From the NCBI GenBank assembly GCA_026390195.1, contig JAPLGK010000027.1:1-38297 (forward strand): a DNA stretch of 38,297 nucleotides. The letters are read 5' to 3'. Numbering within the stretch: the first letter of the stretch is position 1; each line of letters begins with the position of its first letter. The notes under the pieces were generated by a model. The model made no database searches. It was not told where the DNA came from and saw nothing but the letters and a program-made list of their open reading frames with translations. Source of the stretch: Caldisericota bacterium. GTDB taxonomy: Bacteria > Caldisericota > Caldisericia > Cryosericales > Cryosericaceae. Both the position numbers and the translations under genes were made by a program. Positions 10,401 through 17,186 of this stretch are shown one piece after another.

Positions 10401-10609
10401 GCATCCTGGACTCTGCCGACCAACGGAAGACCCTGCATGCGGACGATGACCTCCTGTAACGATGGCGATGACCCGACACGGGCCAGAAAGGCGGCGTCGA
10501 TCGTAGGCAGGTTCATCGAGCCGCGCGCGGGCTTCCCTGGCAGTGCGCACCCCAGTACCAGAGCCACCACTACCACGATTCTCAGACACCATTGCAGTTG
10601 CCTCGTCAT
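7463..10609 (-). CDS. Subtilisin-like (S8) serine protease with PA, cohesin-like and dockerin domains
   Basis: The 1048-residue secreted protease has a hydrophobic leader ending in VLGC21, a plausible lipobox, so it may be a lipoprotein. A propeptide-like region (~50-145) precedes the S8 domain. The catalytic residues are visible: Asp185 in IIDTGID, His224 in GHGTHVAG, Asn315 in AATGNSG and Ser533 in GTSMASP. A PA insert (~385-475) separates His from Ser, as in lactocepin/C5a-peptidase types. Beta-sandwich domains, a cohesin-like domain (~845-975) and a C-terminal dockerin (987-1048, with DIDGNKRVD and DLNGDGRVD calcium loops) follow. I take the ATG at 10609 (AGGAGG 6 nt upstream) rather than the 30-residue-longer track start. 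It is the first gene of an operon with the NHL protein. Confidence 0.9.
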   Translation of the reverse strand: MTRQLQWCLRIVVVVALVLGCALPGKPARGSMNLPTIDAAFLARVGSSPSLQEVIVRMQGLPLVGRVQDAGTEGWLDTVAAHASEAAISQEQDAFLSSLTAHGVAYAVTQRLSVTFNGLALSLAGCDLAAVAGTSHVSFVYESRRAQILDDDGNAAMGVNQALWDRTSAGGKKLDGTGTAIGIIDTGIDYMHPDLGGARFPNAKVVGGYDFADDDGNPMDNQGHGTHVAGIAAADGKVQGVAPKAKLYAYKVFSDQGGGAADGDIIAALDRSLRDHCTVVNMSLGMSGGTADTPENEAINNAVKAGVVVVAATGNSGPRNPETNWPLGSPATALNAIAVAASNDGPYPVMEVLTPSGTGMDHILGGYADIAPEFKEGSTYSIVDAGYGSKADFAGVNVKGKVALVERGPIGTGGIYFRDKVLNAEAAGAAGVIIYNHSPGVIGMTLRVAAGDESKDYVPCIGITQDAGLDLRMLTTRGLVVRFGTRSNLGTLADFSSMGPTEDFHFKPEVSAPGVTVNSTFPNDEYAKLDGTSMASPGVAGAVALIKAAHPDWTPETVKLALMNTSDVLRNWQNDEVITWTLQGAGRVDVPAAIDAPAVAGIATSDGKTTFQTGALLVDDDSIATATTITVRSLSNHSVTFAPSFNWTMDARAGVEVTVASLSVVVAPGGTAQVAVTTTVNPATVGDGPHEGMITLQSASGTLHVPYIFWRASVEVPEQLSGMHTSTATLMAPGGTMDVRFNIGYGGVRPAVEEGDEPQGSSFASQVVATVTGTDGATTLGTVYRRSLLLVGDHGFAWDGRDVHGNLFLTDGDYLLRTSVVESNNDPVNLQISEAAHQSTPIRVTGMAGVPELSLNIVGGSLRQGEDVTVSLTADSTTSISDIAAVVQFEPYYLSVKSVLEGDFLNQRGKVPSSLVSAVDASAGSAAVEGATGTGQVQGRGSVCMITFTVLHSGSTELWIGKPRATNGSGTAETIARSLAITLRSGGNVWDIDGNKRVDLRDMVALARAYGSQAGDRRYDNMADLNGDGRVDDADLQILRQHYGDVYP

Positions 10610-10670
10610 CGTTTTCCTCCTGCGCCGCTGGCGGGTCGCATGCTCAACCCACACGGAGGCAGATGTGTTG

Positions 10671-10699
10671 GGTATACCGCCAAACCGCTCCAAGGTCAA
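10671..10699 (-). promoter_or_regulatory. Sigma-70-type promoter of the subtilase/NHL operon
   Basis: On the minus strand TTGACC (-35) and TATACC (-10) are separated by exactly 17 bp. The predicted start lies about 55 nt upstream of the subtilase ATG. Confidence 0.7.
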
Positions 10700-10730
10700 T
10701 GAAGATGGAACTCACGAGCCAGGAAACAGC

Positions 10731-10806
10731 TGGATTCCCGCCTGCGCCGAGGAACACCACTCAGAAGCACCCCTCGTATTAGACTAACATGCTCGGGGGC
10801 ATTGTA
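10731..10806. repeat. Structured repeat copy R1 (two-hairpin form)
   Basis: It begins with GGATTCCCGC-type hairpin A (TTCC...GGAA), then AGCACCCCTCG, a variable stem-loop (TTAG-A-CTAA core) and CTCGGGGG. The same order occurs in R4 at 27566. The start resembles the GGATTCCCGC dispersed repeats known from many bacterial genomes. Confidence 0.65.
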
Positions 10807-10813
10807 CCAACAT

Positions 10814-10854
10814 GCAGAACACCCTCGGATACAAAAACATCCTTGGGCTCGTGA
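10814..10854. repeat. Structured repeat copy R2 (degenerate)
   Basis: AGAACACCCTCG, then a GGAT...ATCC stem, then CTCG. The flanks match the other copies but the GGGGG/ATGACA end is lost. Confidence 0.45.
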
Positions 10855-10898
10855 GGAGCACCCCTCGTCTTGAACAAAAGGACTCGGGGGGGATGACA
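10855..10898. repeat. Structured repeat copy R3
   Basis: GAGCACCCCTCG, stem-loop GTCTT...AAGGAC, then CTCGGGGGGG and ATGACA. It is nearly identical to R4, but with T/A in place of C/G at a paired stem position. Confidence 0.7.
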
Positions 10899-10987
10899 GA
10901 GAGAGGAGAAAGACTCCCGCAGGGGCAGGAATGACAGGTTGCAGGACAGCGATGACGGGTCAGATGATGAAGAAACGACACGGGTTC

Positions 10988-11015
10988 TTGTCGTACGCGT
11001 GCGGACGTCTATACT
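10988..11015 (+). promoter_or_regulatory. Promoter of the tup-moa operon
   Basis: TTGTCG (-35) and TATACT (-10) are separated by 16 bp. The predicted start near 11022 coincides with the first base of a perfect hairpin, leaving a leader of about 117 nt. Confidence 0.65.
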
Positions 11016-11021
11016 GTTGTC

Positions 11022-11138
11022 CTCTGCAGCGCAGAGAACAATTCTTCGAGCTGTCCGACCTTCGGTGCAAGCCATGGCGTACAGCCGGCAGGGTACGGCG
11101 GGAAACGGCCGTGCCTCCCATTGTGGAAAGGAGAAACA
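11022..11138 (+). promoter_or_regulatory. Structured 5' leader of the tup-moa operon, candidate riboswitch
   Basis: The leader contains CTCTGC-AGC-GCAGAG (11022-11036), a CCGA/TCGG stem, and a longer stem of GGTACGGC (11092-11099) with GCCGTGCC (11108-11115). The next bases, CTCC (11115-11118), can pair with the GGAG of the tupA ribosome-binding site (11130-11133). Because they share bases with the longer stem, two exclusive folds are possible. Gene context suggests a Moco/tungsten-cofactor sensor, but I could not match the known Moco motif by eye. Confidence 0.4.
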
Positions 11139-12950
11139 ATGAATCAAGGTCTGCCACGTCTGCTGGTCCGCCGCGTCCTTGCGGTCGCACTCATTCTCGC
11201 ATTCCTGTCCATGGCGTCCGTCCACCCGGCGCGCGCCGCATCACTGTCTGACATCATTGGGCGTCCCGATCAGGCAGTCATCGAACTGGTCGTCGCCAAA
11301 GGGTTCATGAAGGGTTACCCGGACGGGACGTTGCGACCCGACGCTCCAGTCACCCGTGCCGAGTTCGTCGTGGCGCTTGCGCGCTCCGCCGGGCTGGATC
11401 TCGTGCAGTCACCCGCCAACACGCTTCTGGACCTGCCGACGAGCAACTGGGCCTCTCCTCTGGTCTACGCCGCCCTGACCAAGGGCTGGGTCTCCGGGTA
11501 CCCGGACGGGACCTTCCACCCCACAGCCGGCATCACCCGTGAAGAGTCGATGGTCATTGTCGCACGCCTCATGGGCTTCGAGATCCGCGGCATGGCGACC
11601 CACATAGTCCTGGACAAGGTCCCAGGCTCGGAGGACCTTTCGGAGTGGGCCCGGACAGCTGCTGCTGCCTGTGTACAGGAAGGCATGGTCGCCGATGTGA
11701 CGAGGCCGACCGCGGCCATCACCCGTGCCCAGGCTGCTGCCTACTTCCCCCCCATCCTCGACTACAAGGAGCCCGAAACACAGTCGATGGTCCTCGCCAC
11801 GACGACCTCCACCTTCGACTCCGGGCTCCTGACCTTCCTTGTCCCTCTGTTCGAGAAGTCCAACCACGTCAAGGTCAAGATCATCTCGGTCGGTACCGGT
11901 CAGGCGATCACGACCGGGCGCAAGGGCGACGCAGACGTCCTGCTCGTGCACGCGCGTGCCCAGGAAGACCTGTTCATGGCCGACGGCTTCGGCCTCTTCC
12001 GCAAGGATGTCATGTACAACGATTTCATCATTGTTGGTCCAGCTTCGGACCTAGCGAAGATTAAGGGCATGACCGATGCGACCGCGGCGTTCACGAAGCT
12101 CGCCGGCTCGGGCTCGACCTTCATCAGCCGTGGTGACAAGTCGGGCACCAACACCAAGGAACTCGACATCTGGAAGGCAGCGGGCATCACGCCTGCCGGC
12201 AAGTCCTGGTACCTCAGCGCCGGACAGGGCATGGGCGAAGTCCTCATGATGACCGACCAGAAGCAGGCATACACCCTGACCGACCGCGCCACGTACCTTG
12301 CGTATCAGAATGGTGGCAAGATCAACCTGCCGATCCTCGTCCAGGGGTCTCAGGGGCTGCTCAATCCCTACGGCCTCATGCCCGTGAACCCCGCCAAATA
12401 CCCACAGGTCAAGGTGGACCTCGCCGTTCGATTCGCCGATTTCATGACCGGCCTTCCCGGTCAGGAACTCATCAAGAGCTTCGGCGTGGAGCAATACGGG
12501 CAGACCCTCTTCTATCCGGATTCCACCGAGTGGAGGGCTACGCGCAGCCTCGACATCGTTCTTCCCAGCGGCAAGGCGGTCACCTACCGTCTGAACGACG
12601 TCCGCAAGTTCCCCGTTACGACGGTCAAGATCTACCCACAGAACAACCAGTCACTCACGCCGGTTCTTTACGGCGGTGTCCAGCTCATCGACATCCTGAA
12701 GGCCATCTCTCCCGATCTTGCAGCCGCCAAGCGCCTGATGGTCGTCGCCACAGCCACAGACGGCAGCCGTATGACATTGGACTATGACGACATCTACAAC
12801 GCGCGCACCGGCACGAAGATCACGGTCGTCTACCTCAAGAACGGTGTGACACTCTCGACCGACGATGGCTTCATGGCTCTCATGACCACCAGGGGCGTGT
12901 TCCTGGTGAACAGTCTCAAGTACGTCTACCGGCTCGAAATCCACAAATAG
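11139..12950 (+). CDS. tupA: SLH-domain tungstate-binding protein, TupA-like, with C-terminal Moco-fold-like domain
   Basis: The 603-residue exported protein has a signal peptide ending near ARA-A (residue ~33). Three SLH motifs span about 38-205 (GFMKGYPDGTLRPDAPVTRAEF, GWVSGYPDGTFHPTAGITREE and a weaker third). The TupA-type binding domain (~217-465) carries TTTSTFDSGLL, GTGQA and GDADVLLVHAR. The final ~130 residues (YGGVQLIDILKAI, DDIYNA, LKYVYRLEI) resemble the small sulfite-oxidase-type molybdopterin-binding fold; that match is my inference. SLH domains would anchor it to the cell-wall polymer, in place of the usual lipid anchor. The ATG at 11139 has AAAGGAG upstream. It starts the tup-moa operon, and tupB follows after 26 bp. 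Confidence 0.85.
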   Translation: MNQGLPRLLVRRVLAVALILAFLSMASVHPARAASLSDIIGRPDQAVIELVVAKGFMKGYPDGTLRPDAPVTRAEFVVALARSAGLDLVQSPANTLLDLPTSNWASPLVYAALTKGWVSGYPDGTFHPTAGITREESMVIVARLMGFEIRGMATHIVLDKVPGSEDLSEWARTAAAACVQEGMVADVTRPTAAITRAQAAAYFPPILDYKEPETQSMVLATTTSTFDSGLLTFLVPLFEKSNHVKVKIISVGTGQAITTGRKGDADVLLVHARAQEDLFMADGFGLFRKDVMYNDFIIVGPASDLAKIKGMTDATAAFTKLAGSGSTFISRGDKSGTNTKELDIWKAAGITPAGKSWYLSAGQGMGEVLMMTDQKQAYTLTDRATYLAYQNGGKINLPILVQGSQGLLNPYGLMPVNPAKYPQVKVDLAVRFADFMTGLPGQELIKSFGVEQYGQTLFYPDSTEWRATRSLDIVLPSGKAVTYRLNDVRKFPVTTVKIYPQNNQSLTPVLYGGVQLIDILKAISPDLAAAKRLMVVATATDGSRMTLDYDDIYNARTGTKITVVYLKNGVTLSTDDGFMALMTTRGVFLVNSLKYVYRLEIHK

Positions 12951-12976
12951 TATGCAAGCGACGCGGAGAGATACCG

Positions 12977-13696
12977 ATGGGTGATATCGGCCGGGGCTTT
13001 GCGCAGGCCGTGCGGCTCATCCTTTCCTTGGACCCCGGCACGTACGAGGCTCTGGGGACATCTCTCCGCGTCACGATGAGCGCGCTGTTCTGGTCGGCGC
13101 TCGCAGGGTTCCCTCTCGGCATCCTGCTGGCGTTCGCTCGCTTCCGGGGCAAGCAGGGCGTCATGAACGTCGTCTATACCCTGATGGGGTTCCCGCCGGT
13201 GGTGGCCGGCCTCCTGGTGTATCTCCTGTTCTCGCGCAGCGGCCCCCTCGGTCCGCTGGAACTGCTTTACACCCCGACAGCGATGGTGGTCGCTCAGATC
13301 GCGCTGGCTCTCCCGGTTATCGTGGGCCTCTCGGTCCTTGGACTGCGCAGCGCCGACAAGGGCGTCTTCGACCTTGCGCTTACGCTGGGGGCAACACACA
13401 CGCAGGCCTCCGTCGCTTTGCTCCTCGAGGCACGCCTGGCCATCCTAGGCGCCGTCGTCACGGCGTTTGGCAACGCCATCAGCGAGGTCGGGGCAGCCAT
13501 GCTGGTGGGTGGCAACATCCAGGGGGCGACCCGTACGCTTACCACGGCCCTCGTCCTTGAGACCCGTCAGGGCAACTTCGACCGTGCCGTCGCGCTGGGC
13601 ATCATCCTGCTCCTCGTCTCCTTCCTCGTCAACATCGTCCTATCTCGCCTGGGCGAGGGCACGTCGGAGGCCGGCAATGTCCGCCACCTCGACTGA
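12977..13696 (+). CDS. tupB: Tungstate ABC transporter permease TupB
   Basis: This 239-residue inner-membrane permease belongs to the tungstate/molybdate ABC family. It has five or six helices and a clear BPD-transport-type cytoplasmic loop (DLALTLGATHTQASVALLLEARLAILGAVVTAFGNAISEVGAAMLVGGNI), as in TupB/WtpB. It would form the membrane channel fed by the SLH-TupA protein and driven by the next gene's ATPase. The start has GGAGAG 6 nt upstream. Its last 20 bases overlap tupC, which implies coupled translation. No defect is visible. Confidence 0.92.
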   Translation: MGDIGRGFAQAVRLILSLDPGTYEALGTSLRVTMSALFWSALAGFPLGILLAFARFRGKQGVMNVVYTLMGFPPVVAGLLVYLLFSRSGPLGPLELLYTPTAMVVAQIALALPVIVGLSVLGLRSADKGVFDLALTLGATHTQASVALLLEARLAILGAVVTAFGNAISEVGAAMLVGGNIQGATRTLTTALVLETRQGNFDRAVALGIILLLVSFLVNIVLSRLGEGTSEAGNVRHLD

Positions 13697-14462
13697 CCTC
13701 ATCACAGCGGCAGGCGTTCGCAAGCGCTTTGGCGCCCGGAAGGTCCTGCAGGACATCGACCTCAGCGTTGCCGCAGGCAGCATCACCGTCATCCTCGGCA
13801 CGAACGGCGCCGGCAAGACGACCCTCCTGCGCATCCTTGGGTTGCTGGAACCCGCCGACGAAGGCACCGTCGCGTATGATGGCATTGCCCCTGGTGTGTC
13901 GACCGTCACCTATGGAGCCTCGACCAGGAGTCCGACTCAGGACCAGCACTACCTACCCCTGCGACGCCAGATGCTGCTCGCGTTTCAACACCCCGCGGTC
14001 TTCAGCAGCTCGGTCCTCAGCAATGTAATGTATGGGTTGCAGTTACGCGGTATGAGTCGAGCCGAGGCAGAGGAGCGGTCCATGGCCGCCCTGCGCGAGG
14101 TAGGCATCGCAGAGAGAGCGCGCCAGCATGCATCGTCGCTTTCCGGCGGCGAAGCGGCACGCCTGTCGGTGGCGCGCGCCCTCGCCCTGCAGCCGCGCCT
14201 GCTCTTCCTCGACGAGCCCTCCGCCAGCCTGGACCCCTACGGCACCAAGCTGCTCGAAGACCTGCTGCTCCACATGAGGGACGACCTGGGCATAACCGCC
14301 GTCATCGTGACACAGGACATCTTTGAAGCCCGTCGTGTCGCCGACGACGTGGCGTTCCTGCACGAGGGGCGTATCATTGAACAGGCACCGCGCGAGGCTT
14401 TCTTTGCGAGTCCTCGCGACGACCGGACCCGCCGCTTTGTGGCAGGTGAGCTGCTTGTGTAA
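13677..14462 (+). CDS. tupC: Tungstate ABC transporter ATP-binding protein TupC
   Basis: This 261-residue ATPase energises tungstate uptake. Visible motifs are Walker A (GTNGAGKTT, ~41-49), the Q-loop (Gln104 in LLAFQHP), the ABC signature LSGGE (~155-159) and Walker B (LLFLDEPSASLD). The switch position, usually His in THD, is Gln213 here (VTQDIFEA), an unusual change for an ABC importer. The ORF track starts 70 codons upstream inside tupB. The ATG at 13677 is right because it has GGAGG 6 nt before it and begins at the family's N-terminus. The gene overlaps tupB by 20 bp and is followed 45 bp later by moeA. Confidence 0.92.
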   Translation: MSATSTDLITAAGVRKRFGARKVLQDIDLSVAAGSITVILGTNGAGKTTLLRILGLLEPADEGTVAYDGIAPGVSTVTYGASTRSPTQDQHYLPLRRQMLLAFQHPAVFSSSVLSNVMYGLQLRGMSRAEAEERSMAALREVGIAERARQHASSLSGGEAARLSVARALALQPRLLFLDEPSASLDPYGTKLLEDLLLHMRDDLGITAVIVTQDIFEARRVADDVAFLHEGRIIEQAPREAFFASPRDDRTRRFVAGELLV

Positions 14463-14507
14463 CAGGGGACATACCTGGTTCTTGTAACATCTGCCACTGG
14501 AGGAACG

Positions 14508-15737
14508 ATGCTGAACATCGAGGAAGCGCTGAAGGCGATACTGGAGCACGCAACACCGTTGGCGCCTGTCACCATGCCGCTCGATGAGGCTGCGGGACTG
14601 GTACTTGCGGAGGACGTGATGGCACATGGGAATGTACCCCCCTTCGCCAACTCCGCTATGGACGGGTTCGCGGTCCTCGCCGCCGACATATGGCAGGCAT
14701 CCGAGGCCACACCTGTCCGCCTGCACATCCTGGAAGACGTCCCTGCGGGCAGCGTCGCGACGCAGCCGGTTCGCCCTTGAACCGCCATCCGCATCATGAC
14801 GGGCGCGCCCCTCCCCGCCGACGCCGACACTATCGTCCACGTCGAGGCGACCCGCACAGAGGGTGACGACGTCCTTATTCTGCTGGCGCTCAAGACAGGC
14901 ACCAACGTTCGCAGTGCAGGCGAAGACATGAAGGACGGCGCCATCGTCCTCGCGGCCGGAACAGTCCTCCGCCCGGGCGAGGTCGGCGTCTGCGCTGCAG
15001 CGGGTCATGCCACCGTCACCGTTTGCCCCCGTGCGCGCGTTGCCGTCCTGACCACCGGCAGCGAGCTGGTCGACGTCGCCCTGGTGCCTGGACCGGGACA
15101 GATCCGTGACGCCAACGCGCACTCGCTGCGCGCACAGGTCGCCGCGATGGGCGCAGAACCGGTGGTCTTCGCTCGCGTGGCCGATACGCGTGTGGCCGTG
15201 AGGTCTGCGCTCGAACAGGCTCTTGCCCAGTCTGATGTCGTCCTCACCAACGGCGGCATCTCGGTCGGCGACTACGATTTCGTGAAGGACGTCTTGCAGG
15301 AGATGGGCGCAGAGCTGGTCTTCTGGCATGTGAAGCAGAAGCCAGGCAAGCCCATGGCCTTCTGGACGCTGGGCTCCAGGCGCATCGTCGGGCTACCTGG
15401 CAATCCCGTATCTTGCATGGTCTGTGTCGAGGAGTACGTACGACCCCTGGTACGTCACATGATGGGCCACGCCCTGCTGTATCGCCCTGTCCGCACCGCC
15501 GTTTTCGACGAACGGTACACCAAGGGCGCCGACGCGGGACGCACGCACTTCGCGCGGGTCCGCCTGCAGGAGCGTGACGGAGCCCTCCATGCTACCTTGA
15601 CCGGTCCCCAGGGGTCCGGCATCCTCACGTCTATGGCGCTCGCTGCCGGCATCGCCGTCATCCCTGAAAATACGCCTGTCGTCGAGGCAGGCCAGACCAT
15701 TCACATACAGCTCACCGACTTGCCGGAGGACCACTGA
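14508..15737 (+). pseudogene. moeA: Molybdopterin molybdenumtransferase MoeA, interrupted by an in-frame TGA
   Basis: MoeA inserts Mo or W into adenylylated molybdopterin. The gene reads as one frame of about 409 codons, the normal length, except that codon 91 (14778-14780) is TGA. The surrounding sequence is QPVRP-stop-TAIRIMTGAPLPADAD, where a Gly (GGA) would fit. There is no frameshift, and an ATG lies 15 nt after the stop (14796), so two pieces of 90 and 313 residues are possible. All other hallmarks look intact: PPFANSAMDGFAV, MTGAPLPADAD, TNGGISVGDYDFVKD, KPGKPMAF and GLPGNPVS. TGA is a normal stop in neighbouring genes. Explanations are a recent nonsense mutation, a sequencing error, reinitiation or readthrough. 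The start has GGAGG 4 nt upstream, and the end overlaps moaA as TGATG. Confidence 0.85.
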
Positions 15738-16702
15738 TGACCGACCGCTTCGGACGCACCATCGACTACCTCCGCATCTCCGTCACCGACCGCTGCAACC
15801 TGCGGTGCCGCTACTGCATGCCTGAGGAAGGTGTCCCGATGCTGGGGCACAAGGACATCCTGCGCTTTGAGGAGATCGTCGCGTTTATGCGCGTTGCTGC
15901 CTCCGATGGCATCGTCAAGGTACGCCTTACGGGTGGCGAACCGCTGTGCCGCCTCGGCATTGTGGACCTGGTGCGGATGCTGCTCGCTGTCCCCGGCCTG
16001 CACGACCTGTCGGTCACCACCAACGGCATCCTGCTGCCTCAGTTTGCCGCCGACCTCAAGGCTGCCGGACTGAAACGTGTCAACATTGGTCTGCCCTCGC
16101 TTGACCCCACCACCTACGCCCATCTCACGCGTCTCGGCTCGCTGGACACCGCCCTGGCTGGACTCAAAGCAGCCGTCGACATAGGATTTGACCCCATCAA
16201 GCTCAACGTCGTCGTCCTGCGTGGTGTCAACGACGACCTGGCGCCGTACCTCGACCTCACCAGGCGTCTGCCCGTCGAGGTCCGCTTCATCGAGTACATG
16301 CCCATCGGCCCACTGGGTGAGGACCACTACCTGGTACCCGCCACCGAGCTGCGCCGCAGGCTAGAAGCACTGGCCCCTCTGGAGCCGGCCGACAAGCCTG
16401 ACGGCAACGGCCCCGCGCAGGACTATCGCCGTATCCCGGGAGCGCCCGGAACAGTGGCTGTGATCGCTCCCGTGAGCGAGCATTTTTGCCCCACCTGCAA
16501 CCGCCTGCGACTGCTCGCAGACGGTCACCTGCGGCTGTGCCTGTTTGGAGCCGACGAAATCGACATCAGGCCTGCCCTGCGCCCTGTCGTCAACGATGAG
16601 GCGCTGCGCGCACTGCTTGTGCGCGCGATGCAGCAGAAACCCGAGTGCATGCCGGAGACGGCCCGCCACTACGGCCGCGCCATGGGAAGCATAGGAGGAT
16701 AG
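15737..16702 (+). CDS. moaA: GTP 3',8-cyclase MoaA
   Basis: This 321-residue radical SAM enzyme starts molybdopterin synthesis by converting GTP to 3',8-cyclo-7,8-dihydro-GTP. It has the SAM-cluster motif C20NLRC24RYC27, GGEPLCR for SAM binding, and the second 4Fe-4S cluster ligands in CPTCNRLRLLADGHLRLC. It ends in the conserved GG tail (GSIGG), which is needed for activity in characterised MoaA proteins. The usual SxDSLD segment reads GLPSLDP, a local deviation. The start overlaps moeA's stop (TGATG) with GGAGG upstream. moaC follows after one base, so the two successive enzymes of the pathway are co-translated. Confidence 0.95.
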   Translation: MTDRFGRTIDYLRISVTDRCNLRCRYCMPEEGVPMLGHKDILRFEEIVAFMRVAASDGIVKVRLTGGEPLCRLGIVDLVRMLLAVPGLHDLSVTTNGILLPQFAADLKAAGLKRVNIGLPSLDPTTYAHLTRLGSLDTALAGLKAAVDIGFDPIKLNVVVLRGVNDDLAPYLDLTRRLPVEVRFIEYMPIGPLGEDHYLVPATELRRRLEALAPLEPADKPDGNGPAQDYRRIPGAPGTVAVIAPVSEHFCPTCNRLRLLADGHLRLCLFGADEIDIRPALRPVVNDEALRALLVRAMQQKPECMPETARHYGRAMGSIGG

Positions 16703-16703
16703 C

Positions 16704-17186
16704 ATGGGAAGCAATGAACTGACGCATCTGGACGACAAGGGCAACGCGCGCATGGTGGACGTCGGCGGAAAGCCGGAGACAGCCCGAGAGGCCGTCGCCC
16801 GCTGCCGTGTCCTGCTGGCCCCCGCTACCTTCGATCTGGTCAAAGCGGGCAACCTCAAGAAAGGCGACGTCCTGACCGTCGCGCAGGTCGCCGGCATTCA
16901 GGCTGCCAAACGCACCTGGGAACTGGTCCCCCTCTGTCACCAGATCAACATGACGTTTGTCGGTGTGACGTTGACACTGAATGAGACCGATCACGCCCTC
17001 GACATCGAAGCGACCGCTCGCACCAAGGCCGAGACCGGCGTCGAGATGGAAGCCCTGGTCGCTGCCTCCACCGCTGCGCTCACCGTCTACGACATGTGCA
17101 AGGCTGTCGAACGGGGCATTCGCATCACCGACCTGCGCCTCGTCCGCAAGAGCGGTGGCCAGACCGGTCTCTGGGAGAGCGCATGA
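16704..17186 (+). CDS. moaC: Cyclic pyranopterin monophosphate synthase MoaC
   Basis: This 160-residue enzyme converts the MoaA product to cyclic pyranopterin monophosphate. Family motifs are all present: LTHLDDKGNARMVDVGGK at the start, AGIQAAKRTWELVPLCHQI, KAETGVEMEALVAAS, AALTVYDMCKAVE and the C-terminal KSGGQTG. The length is typical. GGAGG lies upstream of the ATG. Its stop overlaps the MOSC gene start as ATGA. It is intact and should work directly with MoaA. Confidence 0.96.
   Translation: MGSNELTHLDDKGNARMVDVGGKPETAREAVARCRVLLAPATFDLVKAGNLKKGDVLTVAQVAGIQAAKRTWELVPLCHQINMTFVGVTLTLNETDHALDIEATARTKAETGVEMEALVAASTAALTVYDMCKAVERGIRITDLRLVRKSGGQTGLWESA

Noticed and set aside
11022-11138. 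Calling the leader a confirmed Moco riboswitch
   Set aside because: GCCTCCC and AAAGG occur, but I could not lay out the known motif's stems, so only a generic structured leader is reported.
14778-14780. UGA recoded as glycine, as in Gracilibacteria/SR1
   Set aside because: TGA is the normal stop of tupB, moaC, the MOSC gene, the PhzF-like gene, GNAT and others here, so genome-wide recoding does not fit.
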